From the NCBI GenBank assembly GCA_964638815.1, contig CAZXBB010000160.1, positions 1 to 12,305 on the forward strand: a stretch of DNA of 12,305 nt, read 5' to 3'. The notes under the pieces were generated by a model, which saw only the letters and a list, made by a program, of their open reading frames with translations, did not search any database and had not been told where the DNA came from. Both the position numbers and the translations under genes were made by a program. Below, in pieces: positions 1 to 6,656 of this stretch. Each line of letters starts with the position of its first letter. Positions within the stretch are counted from its first letter, which is position 1. This DNA is from CAZXBB01 sp964638815 (GTDB taxonomy: Bacteria > Planctomycetota > Phycisphaerae > Phycisphaerales > SM1A02).

Positions 1-1
1 G

Positions 2-625
2 GGCCTCGAAGCGAAGGTGCTCATCACGACTTCGCCGCGAACATGGTCCTTCGCCTGGGAGGGTGGGTTCCTGCCTGAAGAGGTGCTTGAAGGCCCGCTC
101 CCGGATGACACTGAGCGAATCGACTACCGTGGCCGGCTTCCCCTGGCGACCATGATTGACGGCGTGTTTCCGCTGTGGAATCCGCCGCCCCCGCCGCCGC
201 CTCCGACGTTCGGCGAGACGCCGTCACCCGCGCCGGAGCAGGAGCCGTACGAGCCGCTCGACCTCGCCTCACTCGCGAACGGCTCGCGGAGCCGGCTGCT
301 GCTCATCGGCGGGTCTGAGCTCTTCAAGGACGATCATCTGCTCGACAAGGAGTTCAGGGCCGACCACCTGCTTCTGAACTCGGTTGCCACGCTCTCGCTC
401 GATACGGAACTGGCGTCCATCGCTACCAAACGACCTGTCTCGCGCGGGTTCGATTACCTCGATCCGTCGCATCGCCTGCGGTGGCGCGTCGTGGTCATCG
501 GAGCAGCGCCGGCGCTCACGATGCTCCTGTGGATGGGCTTGGCGGTGGCGCGTCGCCGCTCGCCCTCTTCATTCGCAGCGCAGCCACCAGCATCATCGGT
601 GGCCGGTGCAAAGGAGGAACCTTGA
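2..625 (+). CDS. GldG-like ABC-transporter auxiliary protein, C-terminal part (5' truncated)
   Basis: The reading frame is open from the first base of the window, so this is the 3' end of a longer gene; the GTG at 17 is probably internal. The visible ~207 residues show the C-terminal architecture of GldG / ABC_transp_aux proteins: a segment resembling VLITTSPRTW, a low-complexity linker with a run of eight prolines (about 62-69 from the window edge), a LLLIGGSELF strand followed by HLLLNSVATLSLD, and one terminal transmembrane helix (about residues 164-182) capped by RRR. Members of this family are extracytoplasmic components encoded next to ABC-2 type permeases and an ATPase, used in gliding or in uncharacterised export. 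The next gene is a DUF4340-type protein, the usual partner, and its ribosome site lies in the last codons of this gene. The ATPase and permease would be expected upstream, outside the window. Family assignment is fairly secure; the transported substrate is unknown. Confidence 0.8.
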   Translation, partial: GLEAKVLITTSPRTWSFAWEGGFLPEEVLEGPLPDDTERIDYRGRLPLATMIDGVFPLWNPPPPPPPPTFGETPSPAPEQEPYEPLDLASLANGSRSRLLLIGGSELFKDDHLLDKEFRADHLLLNSVATLSLDTELASIATKRPVSRGFDYLDPSHRLRWRVVVIGAAPALTMLLWMGLAVARRRSPSSFAAQPPASSVAGAKEEP

Positions 626-627
626 TC

Positions 628-1710
628 ATGTGGTCGCGCGTCATCCTCCTGGGCGCAGTCCTGATCGGCGCATTCATGGTCGATCGCACGCTCTCGCGGC
701 ACCGTGACGAGCGGCGACACGCGGGCGCCACCCCGCGACGGCTGGCCGACCTGATGCCGAAGCAGCCTCGGATAATGGGGGTGCGCATCATCGATGGTCA
801 AGCACGCGAGCTGGCGTTCTCCAACGGCATCGATGGGATGTGGCGGTGTATCAGCCTGAATGGCGCGCCAGCCAGTGTGAGCAGGCTCGAGCGATTCGTG
901 ACCACATTGCTCACGGCGGAGGGATTCATCCGCAGTACCGAACCGTCGCAGGCGCGGGAGTACGGCGTCGAGGGGCCGGCAGCGCTGCGGGTGACGCTTC
1001 ACGGCCCCGGGGCCATCGAGGCGCCCGGCTCGGACGTGCTGCTCATCGTAGACATCGGATATGGCCTGACCGAGGCCGACCAGTGTTTCGTGCGGCCTGC
1101 TCCGGGCTCGGGAGAAGAGGGAATCTGGGTGCTGGACAGCGATCTGCGAGCTCTGCTTGCGCCGCCCAGCGGATCGGGCGAAGTCGCCGCCGGGCCGCCG
1201 TTGGTCGATCCGCTCATCATCCCGGCCATATGGTCGGGCCACCAGAGCATCGTGCGCCGCATCGAAATCGTTCGCGACGACCACCCGAGTCTCAGCCTGC
1301 TCCGGCACGACCATGAGCCGTCTCCCGCCGAAGGACTGCCTGACGCCGGGCCGTCCTGGCGTTGGACGCTGAACGACGAGACGGGCGGCAGCCATCCGAT
1401 CGAGCCGCAAATGGCCATGAGTTATGTGATGCATCTCCTGCGTGCGCCCTTTTCGGGCGTTGTTGGTGGCGAGACCGCGACAGGTCTTGCATGGGAAAAG
1501 CCACGCGCCCGCGTGCGCTTGCATCCCGATGAAGGGCCGGCGCTGGAGCTGCGCGTGCTCGACCCGCAGCCCTGGGGCGTGCCTGTGTACAACAGCTTCA
1601 CTCGCGTCGTGTACGCAGTCTCTTCTGATGCCGCCGATTTGATAGTGCCGGATGCAGTGCAGCTCGGCGCAGGTGCTGCGGAGAACCCGTGGATGCAGCC
1701 GGAGCGATGA
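628..1710 (+). CDS. DUF4340-type membrane-anchored protein
   Basis: A 360-residue protein. The start is ATG 628, placed 10 bases after a strong AAGGAGG at 611-617; the frame stays open upstream to 481, but that part overlaps the preceding gene and has no ribosome site. The first ~18 residues form one hydrophobic helix (WSRVILLGAVLIGAFM), followed by an Arg-rich stretch and a large soluble domain. Short pieces typical of DUF4340 repeats are visible: a residue-level 'WR...NGAPASVSRLERFVTTLL' pattern near residue 72 and a 'YGVEGPAALRVTL' pattern near residue 112. Such proteins are commonly encoded with GldG-like proteins and ABC-2 transporters, and the tail-to-head spacing here (3 bases after the previous stop) suggests one operon and translational coupling. 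Biochemical function is unknown; an envelope role beside the transporter is inferred. It ends 101 bases before the stop of a converging gene, with no clear terminator. Confidence 0.75.
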   Translation: MWSRVILLGAVLIGAFMVDRTLSRHRDERRHAGATPRRLADLMPKQPRIMGVRIIDGQARELAFSNGIDGMWRCISLNGAPASVSRLERFVTTLLTAEGFIRSTEPSQAREYGVEGPAALRVTLHGPGAIEAPGSDVLLIVDIGYGLTEADQCFVRPAPGSGEEGIWVLDSDLRALLAPPSGSGEVAAGPPLVDPLIIPAIWSGHQSIVRRIEIVRDDHPSLSLLRHDHEPSPAEGLPDAGPSWRWTLNDETGGSHPIEPQMAMSYVMHLLRAPFSGVVGGETATGLAWEKPRARVRLHPDEGPALELRVLDPQPWGVPVYNSFTRVVYAVSSDAADLIVPDAVQLGAGAAENPWMQPER

Positions 1711-1811
1711 ACAGGCAGTCCGCGGCGTCGCTTCGAAGGCGCTCCCGTGCCATCCCGAGCGCGATGTCCATGCGTTCGTGCCGACAGCCAATTGACGATC
1801 AGGGCAAACGA

Positions 1812-3032
1812 TCAGGTCGTCTCCGCCAGTATGCGGTGCGCCTTGCGGCGGCGCGTTTGAATCACTGTCAACCGAGCGTCCTCCGCCATGACAATGTCAC
1901 CCACCACCGGATCGCGCCCCAGTTGCTGTCGCACCCAGACGGACAGCGTCACGGATGGATCGCCCGGCGTCGTCACGCCCGTCCGGCTGGTAAACGCCGA
2001 CATCTTCACGCCGCCACCGACCTTCCAGCGGCGATCGGCGACCTGGAAGATTTCCTCCGGCTCCCAGTCGAACTCGTCCTGAAGCTCTCCCACGATCTCT
2101 TCCATCAAGTCCTCGAGCGTGACGAGTCCGACAATCCGATGCCCGCTGTCCTCGACCAGTGCCATGTGTTCGCGGCGGGCGATCAGAGCCCGGAGGGCGT
2201 TGTTGAGGCTGGCATCCGCGGGAATTCTCGAAAGGGGCCGGATGAAGGGTTGAATCTGTGCCTCGCGCCGGCTGGGCATCATGGCCACGATCTCCTTGAA
2301 GTTCACATAGCCGGTCACGCCGTCGACGGAGCCGTCTGAACTCACAGGGTAACGTGTGTGCAGCGACGAGGCCGCAGTCTCGAAGTTCACGATATTGGAC
2401 TGGCGCGCGTCGAACATCACGATTCGGTCGCGGGGCACCATGATTCTGGAGACCGGCATTGTCCGCAGTTTCGTGGCGTTGATGATGATGTTCTCCTCCT
2501 CCGCGCCGATCAACCGTTCCGAGCGCGCCACGTCGGCCATCGTGCGCAGGTCGGCCAGCGTCAGGCGAGGCTTCCCGCCCTTGCGTTTGAACGGACGTGC
2601 GACCCAGTCGGTCACCGCGATGAACGGCGTGAGGGCAACGGTCATGAACGCCAGGGGCCGGGCCAGCACGACGGCCAGTTGCTCGGCAGAATTCACGCCG
2701 ATCACCTTGGGGATGATTTCGGTGCCGAGCAACACCACCACCGTGAAGATGAGGGAGAAGAGCCAGATCCATTCGTCGCCGTAAATCTCGTCGAAGGCGC
2801 TGCCCGCGACGGTGGCTCCGCCGGTGTGGGCCACGGTGTTGAGGATGAGGATGGCGGCGATGGGACGGCCGATCCGCCGTTTCATGCTCTGCCAGATGGC
2901 CGCGTAGGAATGCCCCTCGCGGCGTTTGGTTTCCAGGTGGATGTCGTCCAGGCTCAGAAGCGTGGCCTCGAGCAGGGAGCAGAAGAACGAGACGGCAACC
3001 ACCGTTACACAAGAGAGGATGAAGAGGGTCAT
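1812..3032 (-). CDS. CNNM/CBS-domain transporter, CorC/HlyC family
   Basis: A 406-residue integral membrane protein. Order of parts: an N-terminal CNNM (DUF21) transmembrane domain, residues ~1-145, with helices near 1-27, 57-80, 88-105 and 121-143 and the conserved signatures NTVAHTGG (65-72) and GTEIIPK (103-109); a two-CBS module (~195-255 and ~263-322) including the TLEDLMEEIVGEL signature at 305-317; and a C-terminal CorC/HlyC domain (~327-402). This is the normal architecture of the bacterial 'hemolysin/magnesium-cobalt efflux' group; some members export Mg2+, and the CBS pair usually binds adenine nucleotides. Direct evidence for the ion is lacking here. The ATG at 3032 is preceded by a GGAAAG at moderate spacing. 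The lipoprotein gene upstream runs in the same direction 140 bases away, so co-transcription is possible but not shown. Confidence 0.9.
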   Translation of the reverse strand: MTLFILSCVTVVAVSFFCSLLEATLLSLDDIHLETKRREGHSYAAIWQSMKRRIGRPIAAILILNTVAHTGGATVAGSAFDEIYGDEWIWLFSLIFTVVVLLGTEIIPKVIGVNSAEQLAVVLARPLAFMTVALTPFIAVTDWVARPFKRKGGKPRLTLADLRTMADVARSERLIGAEEENIIINATKLRTMPVSRIMVPRDRIVMFDARQSNIVNFETAASSLHTRYPVSSDGSVDGVTGYVNFKEIVAMMPSRREAQIQPFIRPLSRIPADASLNNALRALIARREHMALVEDSGHRIVGLVTLEDLMEEIVGELQDEFDWEPEEIFQVADRRWKVGGGVKMSAFTSRTGVTTPGDPSVTLSVWVRQQLGRDPVVGDIVMAEDARLTVIQTRRRKAHRILAETT

Positions 3033-3172
3033 GAAATGCTTTCCAGTGCGGTCGGGCCGTCTGTGGCTGCGTCAGCCAGGCAAACGCGATTTCGCACAGC
3101 CCGAAATGTTGTGTCGAACGCCTCTCCGATCAGCGGCCGGCAGAAGGCCTGTTCGCTGACTCGCCGAACGAG

Positions 3173-3661
3173 CTACGGAAGGACCGTGATCCGCTGGAAC
3201 CGCTGTTCGTCGCCGACGCTCAGGACGATGAGCAGCTCGACGGGATACTCGCCCTGCACGGTGTACCGGAAGGTCTGGCTGACGATGTTGGCCGCGCCGT
3301 CCCCGCGGGCGGGAAGGACCAGCTCGGCGATGCGGACGTCGCGCTTGGCCCGGCTGATCTCGTGCGCCGTCAGGTTGAGGGTGTCGCCGTCGTGTCCGCG
3401 CACGTACACCACGATCGCGATCGCGTCGCCGCTGCGAAAGCGACGCTGCCCGCGGTCGCGGAGCACGCTCGTGTCTGCGTCGTAGCCCGTGCCGAGATCG
3501 AAGAACTCGATGCCGCCGGCGTCGGATGCGGCGACGTCGCCGGTCCGGTCCCCTGTCCGGTTCCCGGTCCGGTCCGCACTCCCGTCCGGGGCCGCCGCGC
3601 ACGCCGCGAGCGCGAGCAGGATCACGATCATGACCAGGACGATGGGGCCGGTGGATCGCAT
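3173..3661 (-). CDS. Small lipoprotein of unknown function
   Basis: A 162-residue protein beginning at ATG 3661, chosen because it opens directly with a lipoprotein signal: Arg2, hydrophobic core IVLVMIVILLALAAC, lipobox L18-A19-A20 and lipidated Cys21. An in-frame GTG at 3697 would add 12 polar residues (MGALPLIDYDRG) and has no better ribosome site. After the lipobox comes a flexible linker with three copies of the tetrapeptide RTG(N/D), residues 31-42, encoded by a 12-bp DNA repeat. The rest (about 50-162) alternates hydrophobic and charged residues, as in a single beta-sandwich domain (e.g. AIAIVVYVRG, FRYTVQGEYPVELLIVL). I do not recognise a named family. It is probably anchored to the inner or outer membrane facing the periplasm. 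It sits upstream of the CorC/HlyC gene in the same direction; a functional link is not evident. Confidence 0.65.
   Translation of the reverse strand: MRSTGPIVLVMIVILLALAACAAAPDGSADRTGNRTGDRTGDVAASDAGGIEFFDLGTGYDADTSVLRDRGQRRFRSGDAIAIVVYVRGHDGDTLNLTAHEISRAKRDVRIAELVLPARGDGAANIVSQTFRYTVQGEYPVELLIVLSVGDEQRFQRITVLP
3541..3580 (-). repeat. 12-bp tandem repeat encoding RTG(N/D) linker
   Basis: Three imperfect 12-base units starting CCGGT at 3545, 3557 and 3569 lie inside the lipoprotein gene. Because the period is a multiple of three it stays in frame and gives the tetrapeptide repeat after the lipidated cysteine. Expansion or contraction would change linker length only. Confidence 0.6.
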
Positions 3662-3810
3662 GCCGCGATCATAGTCGATCAACGGCAGGGCTCCCACGCC
3701 GCCGGCAGGGCGGGCCCGCCGCCGAGGTCCGTGGGCGGCTCGTCCGGGCGGCTGCGCGCGACGACACGCGCGCCGCTGCGGGATCGGCGGTCATCGCGGT
3801 TCTTTACGCG

Positions 3811-3915
3811 GCATGAGGAGGACCGCATGAAGCGGACCGCATGAACAGCACCGCATGAACAGCACCGCATGAACGGCACCGCATGAACAGATCGATGACG
3901 CGCATGAACGCAAGG
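3811..3915. repeat. 14-bp tandem repeat array (GCATGA units)
   Basis: GCATGA recurs at 3811, 3825, 3839, 3853, 3867 and 3881, exactly 14 bases apart, and once more at 3902 (21 bases later). Units 3 and 4 are identical (GCATGAACAGCACC); unit 5 differs by one base; units 1 and 2 differ in the middle; unit 6 is degenerate after its first nine bases. The 14-base period is not a multiple of three, so a coding origin is unlikely, and no gene covers it. It could be a set of helically phased protein-binding sites (14 bp is not an integral number of turns, so successive sites would rotate) or a neutral minisatellite. Confidence 0.85.
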
Positions 3916-4032
3916 CAAGCGCGACGCTGCCGGCGCGAGAACATGGTGGAGCTAGCGTCTGCCTTCAACCGTCCCGCCGACCGCCCCGACGCCGCCGGCG
4001 TCCCGGCGTCCCGGCGCGGACGGCCGCCGCGT

Positions 4033-4062
4033 GCGTGACCCGCATCACGCCCGCATCACGCC
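4033..4062. repeat. 11-bp direct duplication with overlapping dyad
   Basis: CGCATCACGCC is present twice back to back (4041-4051 and 4052-4062). The first copy also forms a perfect six-base inverted repeat with GCGTGA at 4033-4038 (GCGTGA, six-base spacer, TCACGC at 4045-4050). It lies 36-65 bases before the start codon of the secreted protein, so it may be an operator or part of the leader; no regulator is identified. Confidence 0.5.
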
Positions 4063-4081
4063 CGCCTTACCCAGAGAGTCA

Positions 4082-4089
4082 ACGGAGGA
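4082..4089 (+). promoter_or_regulatory. Ribosome binding site deciding the propeller/phytase-like start
   Basis: ACGGAGGA lies nine bases upstream of ATG 4098. No comparable site precedes the longer in-frame start at 4035, and only the 4098 start puts the signal peptide at the N-terminus. Confidence 0.75.
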
Positions 4090-4097
4090 ATCAACTC

Positions 4098-6476
4098 ATG
4101 GACCGACGCTTCCCCTCCTGCATCGCGGCCGCCGCGATCGCAGTCACCGCCGCCGGCCCCGCGCTCGCCGCGGATCACCGTGGGCGCGAGACACATTTCG
4201 AGCGTATCGCGAGCTTCCCGGTTTTCCTCAACACGGATGTTGACGTCCAGACGGTCGCGGAGATCGTCTCCGCGTCGGAAGACGGCAAGACGCTCATCTA
4301 CACCGACAGCGCGACGGCGGGCCTCGGCTTCGTGGACATCAGGAAGGCGAAGGACCCGAAGCCGCTCGGCGAGATCAAGCTCGCCGGCGAGCCGACCTCG
4401 GTGGCCGTGCTCGGCGACTACGCCCTCGTCGGCGTGAACACGAGCGAGAGCTTCGTGAACCCCTCGGGCGTGCTCCAGATCGTGCACGTCAGGGACCGGC
4501 AGATCGTGCGCACGATGGATCTCGGCGGGCAGCCCGACTCCGTCGCGATCAGCCCGGACGGTCGCTACGCCGCGATCGCCATCGAGAACGAGCGTGACGA
4601 GGACCTCGGCGACGGCCGTCCGCCGCAGCTTCCGGCGGGGTTCCTCGTGATCGTCGACATCATCGGCGGTGTGGACGACTGGTCGCTGCGCACCGTCGAT
4701 CTCGTCGGCGTGCCCGACCTGTTCCAGACCGATCCCGAGCCCGAGTACGTGGACATCAACGAGCACAACATCTGCGTCCTCACGATGCAGGAGAACAACC
4801 ACATCGCGCTCATCGATCTCGCGAGCGGCGACATCGTCGGCGACTTCTCCGCCGGCGCCGTCGACCTGACCAAAGTAGACGACAACGAGAACGACCTCAT
4901 CGAGCTGATCGCGTCGCTCAATGGCGTCGTGCGCGAGCCGGACGGCGTGACCTGGACGTCCGGGATGACGTTCGTCACCGCCGACGAGGGTGACCTCGAC
5001 GGCGGCAGCCGCGGCTTCACGATCTTCACCGACCAGGGCACGACGTTGCACGAGCCCGGCAGCGCGGTCGAGCACATCATGGTCCGGCACGGCCACTACC
5101 CCGAGGCGCGCTCGGAGAACAAAGGCAACGAGCCCGAGGCCGCCGAGTACGCGGTGTACCGCGGCAACGAGCGTTTCCTCTTCGTCGGCTCGGAGCGTTC
5201 GAGCGTCATCGTCGTGTACCGCCTCCGGGGATTCCCCGCGGGCGAGATGATGCCGGAGTTCGTGCAGGTGCTGCCGGCGGGCGTGGGACCCGAGGGCGTC
5301 CTCGCGATCCCGCGGCGCGACCTGCTCGTCGTGGCGAGCGAGGAGGACAGCCGCGAGGACGGCATCCGCTCCGTCATCTCGATCTACCAGCGCACGAAGA
5401 AGGACGCCAACTACCCGACCGTCGTCTCGGCGAACCGGGCCGACGGCCTGCCGATTCCGTGGGCAGCGCTTTCGGGGCTCGCGACCGGCCAGGGTGACGG
5501 CGACGATCACGACCGAAGCAACGTGGTCTACACCGTGCACGACAGCTTCTACGCCAGGAGCAGGATCTATCGCATGCAGGTGGACCGACGCAACCCGCCT
5601 GCCGTCATCGACGCCGAGATCGTTCTCAACGACGCGGACGGCGTGCTGCTCGGCCTGCTCCAGGACCTCAAGGACGCGCTGCCAGGCACCGACGACTTCG
5701 ACCCGAACGACATCGTCAACGACGATGGCACGGTGAACCTCGATCTCGAGGGCATCGAGGTCGCCGGCGACGGCAGCTTCTGGCTGGCCTCCGAGGGCGC
5801 GGGCAACCTCGACGACGGCGTGAGCGATCCCGACGATCAGCCGTTCGCGAGCCCCAACCTGCTCGTGCACGTCGCGGCGGACGGCACGATCCTCGACGCC
5901 GTCTCGCTGCCCATCGGGCTGGTGCGCAACCAGTTCCGCTTCGGCTTCGAGGGCGTCGCGATCGCACGCGGCAATGACGGCGACGGCGCGATCTACGTCG
6001 CGTTCCAGCGGGCATGGGCGAACGCCGGCGATCCGGGCGACCGCGTCCGCATCGGCCGCTACACGACGGAGGATGGGTGGCTCTTCGCCCACTACCCGCT
6101 CGACGCACCCGAGTCGCCGAACGGCGGCTGGGTCGGTAACTCGGAGATCACGTACGTCGGAGACGGCGATTTCGTGGTCATCGAGCGCGACAACCAGGCC
6201 GGTTCCGACGCGGCGGTCAAGCGGCTCTATCGCTTCGCGGTTGAGGACGTGGAGTTCATGCCGTACGACGAGGTCGCGTCGTTCGACGTCATCGGGAAGT
6301 CGCTCGAGCGCGACGTCCTCGAGAAGCGGGACTTCAGGAAGACCGGTGGCGTCGTTCCGGAGAAGCTCGAGGGCCTGGCGATCGTGGACGGCCGGATCTT
6401 CATCGTGAACGACAACGACGGCGTGGACGACTCGAACGGCGAGACGCAACTGCTCGACCTGGGCAGGATCCGCTGA
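4098..6476 (+). CDS. Secreted beta-propeller protein with phytase/esterase-like C-terminal domain
   Basis: A 792-residue exported protein. The ATG at 4098 is chosen over the in-frame ATG at 4035 because ACGGAGGA (4082-4089) sits nine bases before it and it opens with a clean signal peptide (MDRRF, hydrophobic Ala-rich core, AxA site near residues 22-25). Residues ~30-430 are Asp/Gly-rich repeating strands of a beta-propeller; the SENKGNEPEAAEY...FLFVGSERSSVIVVY pattern near 338-375 resembles choice-of-anchor-I / alkaline-phosphatase-associated propellers. Residues ~450-790 match the phytase-like family (esterase-like activity of phytase, PF13449): LSGLA near 455, DLEGIEVAGDGSFWLASE near 548, FRFGFEGVAIA near 612 and KLEGLAIVDGRIFIVND near 756. 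A periplasmic or extracellular phosphomonoesterase/esterase role is plausible, but the active site is not established for this family, and the conserved acidic residues could simply bind Ca2+. It appears monocistronic, closed by the hairpin at 6510-6540. Confidence 0.8.
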   Translation: MDRRFPSCIAAAAIAVTAAGPALAADHRGRETHFERIASFPVFLNTDVDVQTVAEIVSASEDGKTLIYTDSATAGLGFVDIRKAKDPKPLGEIKLAGEPTSVAVLGDYALVGVNTSESFVNPSGVLQIVHVRDRQIVRTMDLGGQPDSVAISPDGRYAAIAIENERDEDLGDGRPPQLPAGFLVIVDIIGGVDDWSLRTVDLVGVPDLFQTDPEPEYVDINEHNICVLTMQENNHIALIDLASGDIVGDFSAGAVDLTKVDDNENDLIELIASLNGVVREPDGVTWTSGMTFVTADEGDLDGGSRGFTIFTDQGTTLHEPGSAVEHIMVRHGHYPEARSENKGNEPEAAEYAVYRGNERFLFVGSERSSVIVVYRLRGFPAGEMMPEFVQVLPAGVGPEGVLAIPRRDLLVVASEEDSREDGIRSVISIYQRTKKDANYPTVVSANRADGLPIPWAALSGLATGQGDGDDHDRSNVVYTVHDSFYARSRIYRMQVDRRNPPAVIDAEIVLNDADGVLLGLLQDLKDALPGTDDFDPNDIVNDDGTVNLDLEGIEVAGDGSFWLASEGAGNLDDGVSDPDDQPFASPNLLVHVAADGTILDAVSLPIGLVRNQFRFGFEGVAIARGNDGDGAIYVAFQRAWANAGDPGDRVRIGRYTTEDGWLFAHYPLDAPESPNGGWVGNSEITYVGDGDFVVIERDNQAGSDAAVKRLYRFAVEDVEFMPYDEVASFDVIGKSLERDVLEKRDFRKTGGVVPEKLEGLAIVDGRIFIVNDNDGVDDSNGETQLLDLGRIR

Positions 6477-6509
6477 CGCGATGGACGACACGGTTCGTCG
6501 GAGGAGAAC

Positions 6510-6540
6510 GGGGCCCCGGAAACATGGACTCCGGGGCCCC
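6510..6540. terminator. Strong hairpin terminator between convergent genes
   Basis: GGGGCCCCGGA (6510-6520) and TCCGGGGCCCC (6530-6540) are perfectly complementary: an 11-bp, almost all-GC stem with a 9-base loop. It starts 34 bases after the stop of the secreted protein and faces the 3' end of the response regulator. There is no T-run after the stem on either strand (plus strand continues CTCTCG), so it may be an atypical or bidirectional terminator or an mRNA-protecting stem. A second 14-base palindrome, GGCCGGCGCCGGCC, lies at 6597-6610, nearer the regulator's stop. Confidence 0.7.
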
Positions 6541-6656
6541 CTCTCGCCGGCGGGGCGTCGGGAGCGCGCGACCGGCAGGGTTCTGCGTCCCGGTCCGGCC
6601 GGCGCCGGCCCTTCGACCGCGGAACGTGAAGTTCGGCCCGCCTGTCCGCAGCCCGT

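Larger units (their letters stand above)
3662..4097. other. Gene-free divergent intergenic region
   Basis: 436 bases separate the minus-strand lipoprotein from the plus-strand secreted protein, and I see no convincing gene in them. The stretch holds GC-rich self-complementary sequence (GCGGGCCCGC at ~3712-3721; GCGCGC...GCGCGC around 3755-3775), a 14-bp tandem array with its degenerate last units (3811-3915), and the 11-bp duplication with a dyad (4033-4062). No convincing sigma-70 or sigma-54 promoter for the downstream gene was found, although one must exist here unless it is driven from further away. Confidence 0.6.

Noticed and set aside
454..1791. 445-residue minus-strand open frame opposite the DUF4340-type gene
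   Set aside because: It is His/Arg-rich without recognisable domains; the plus frame has a ribosome site, membrane anchor and family pattern.
1711..1811. Terminator between the convergent DUF4340 and CorC/HlyC genes
   Set aside because: Only short imperfect complementarity and a small ACGATCAGG direct repeat were seen; no stable stem.
3811..3915. CRISPR array or plasmid-type iterons
   Set aside because: The 14-bp units abut with no spacers, which excludes CRISPR, and there is no replication initiator gene nearby to support an origin.
3679..3918. Minus-strand frame over the 14-bp array encoding HAVPFMRCC-like pieces
   Set aside because: The repeat period is not a multiple of three and there is no ribosome site, so the peptide is an accident of the array.
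3914..3928. Possible sigma-54 element before the phytase-like gene (GG...GC 12 bases apart)
   Set aside because: Only the GG and GC match; the flanking bases do not resemble TGGCAC or TTGC. A second candidate at 3947-3962 has the wrong spacing.
3931..3942. GGCGCGAGAAC resembling part of the 20-bp repeat
   Set aside because: It lacks the second half (GTCAAC) and two bases of the first; GAGAAC is common in this GC-rich DNA.
4056..6491. 811-residue open frame on the minus strand opposite the phytase-like gene
   Set aside because: It is the antisense of a high-GC gene, rich in Val/Asp/Arg with no signal, motif or ribosome site; the plus-strand frame has clear domains and a signal peptide.
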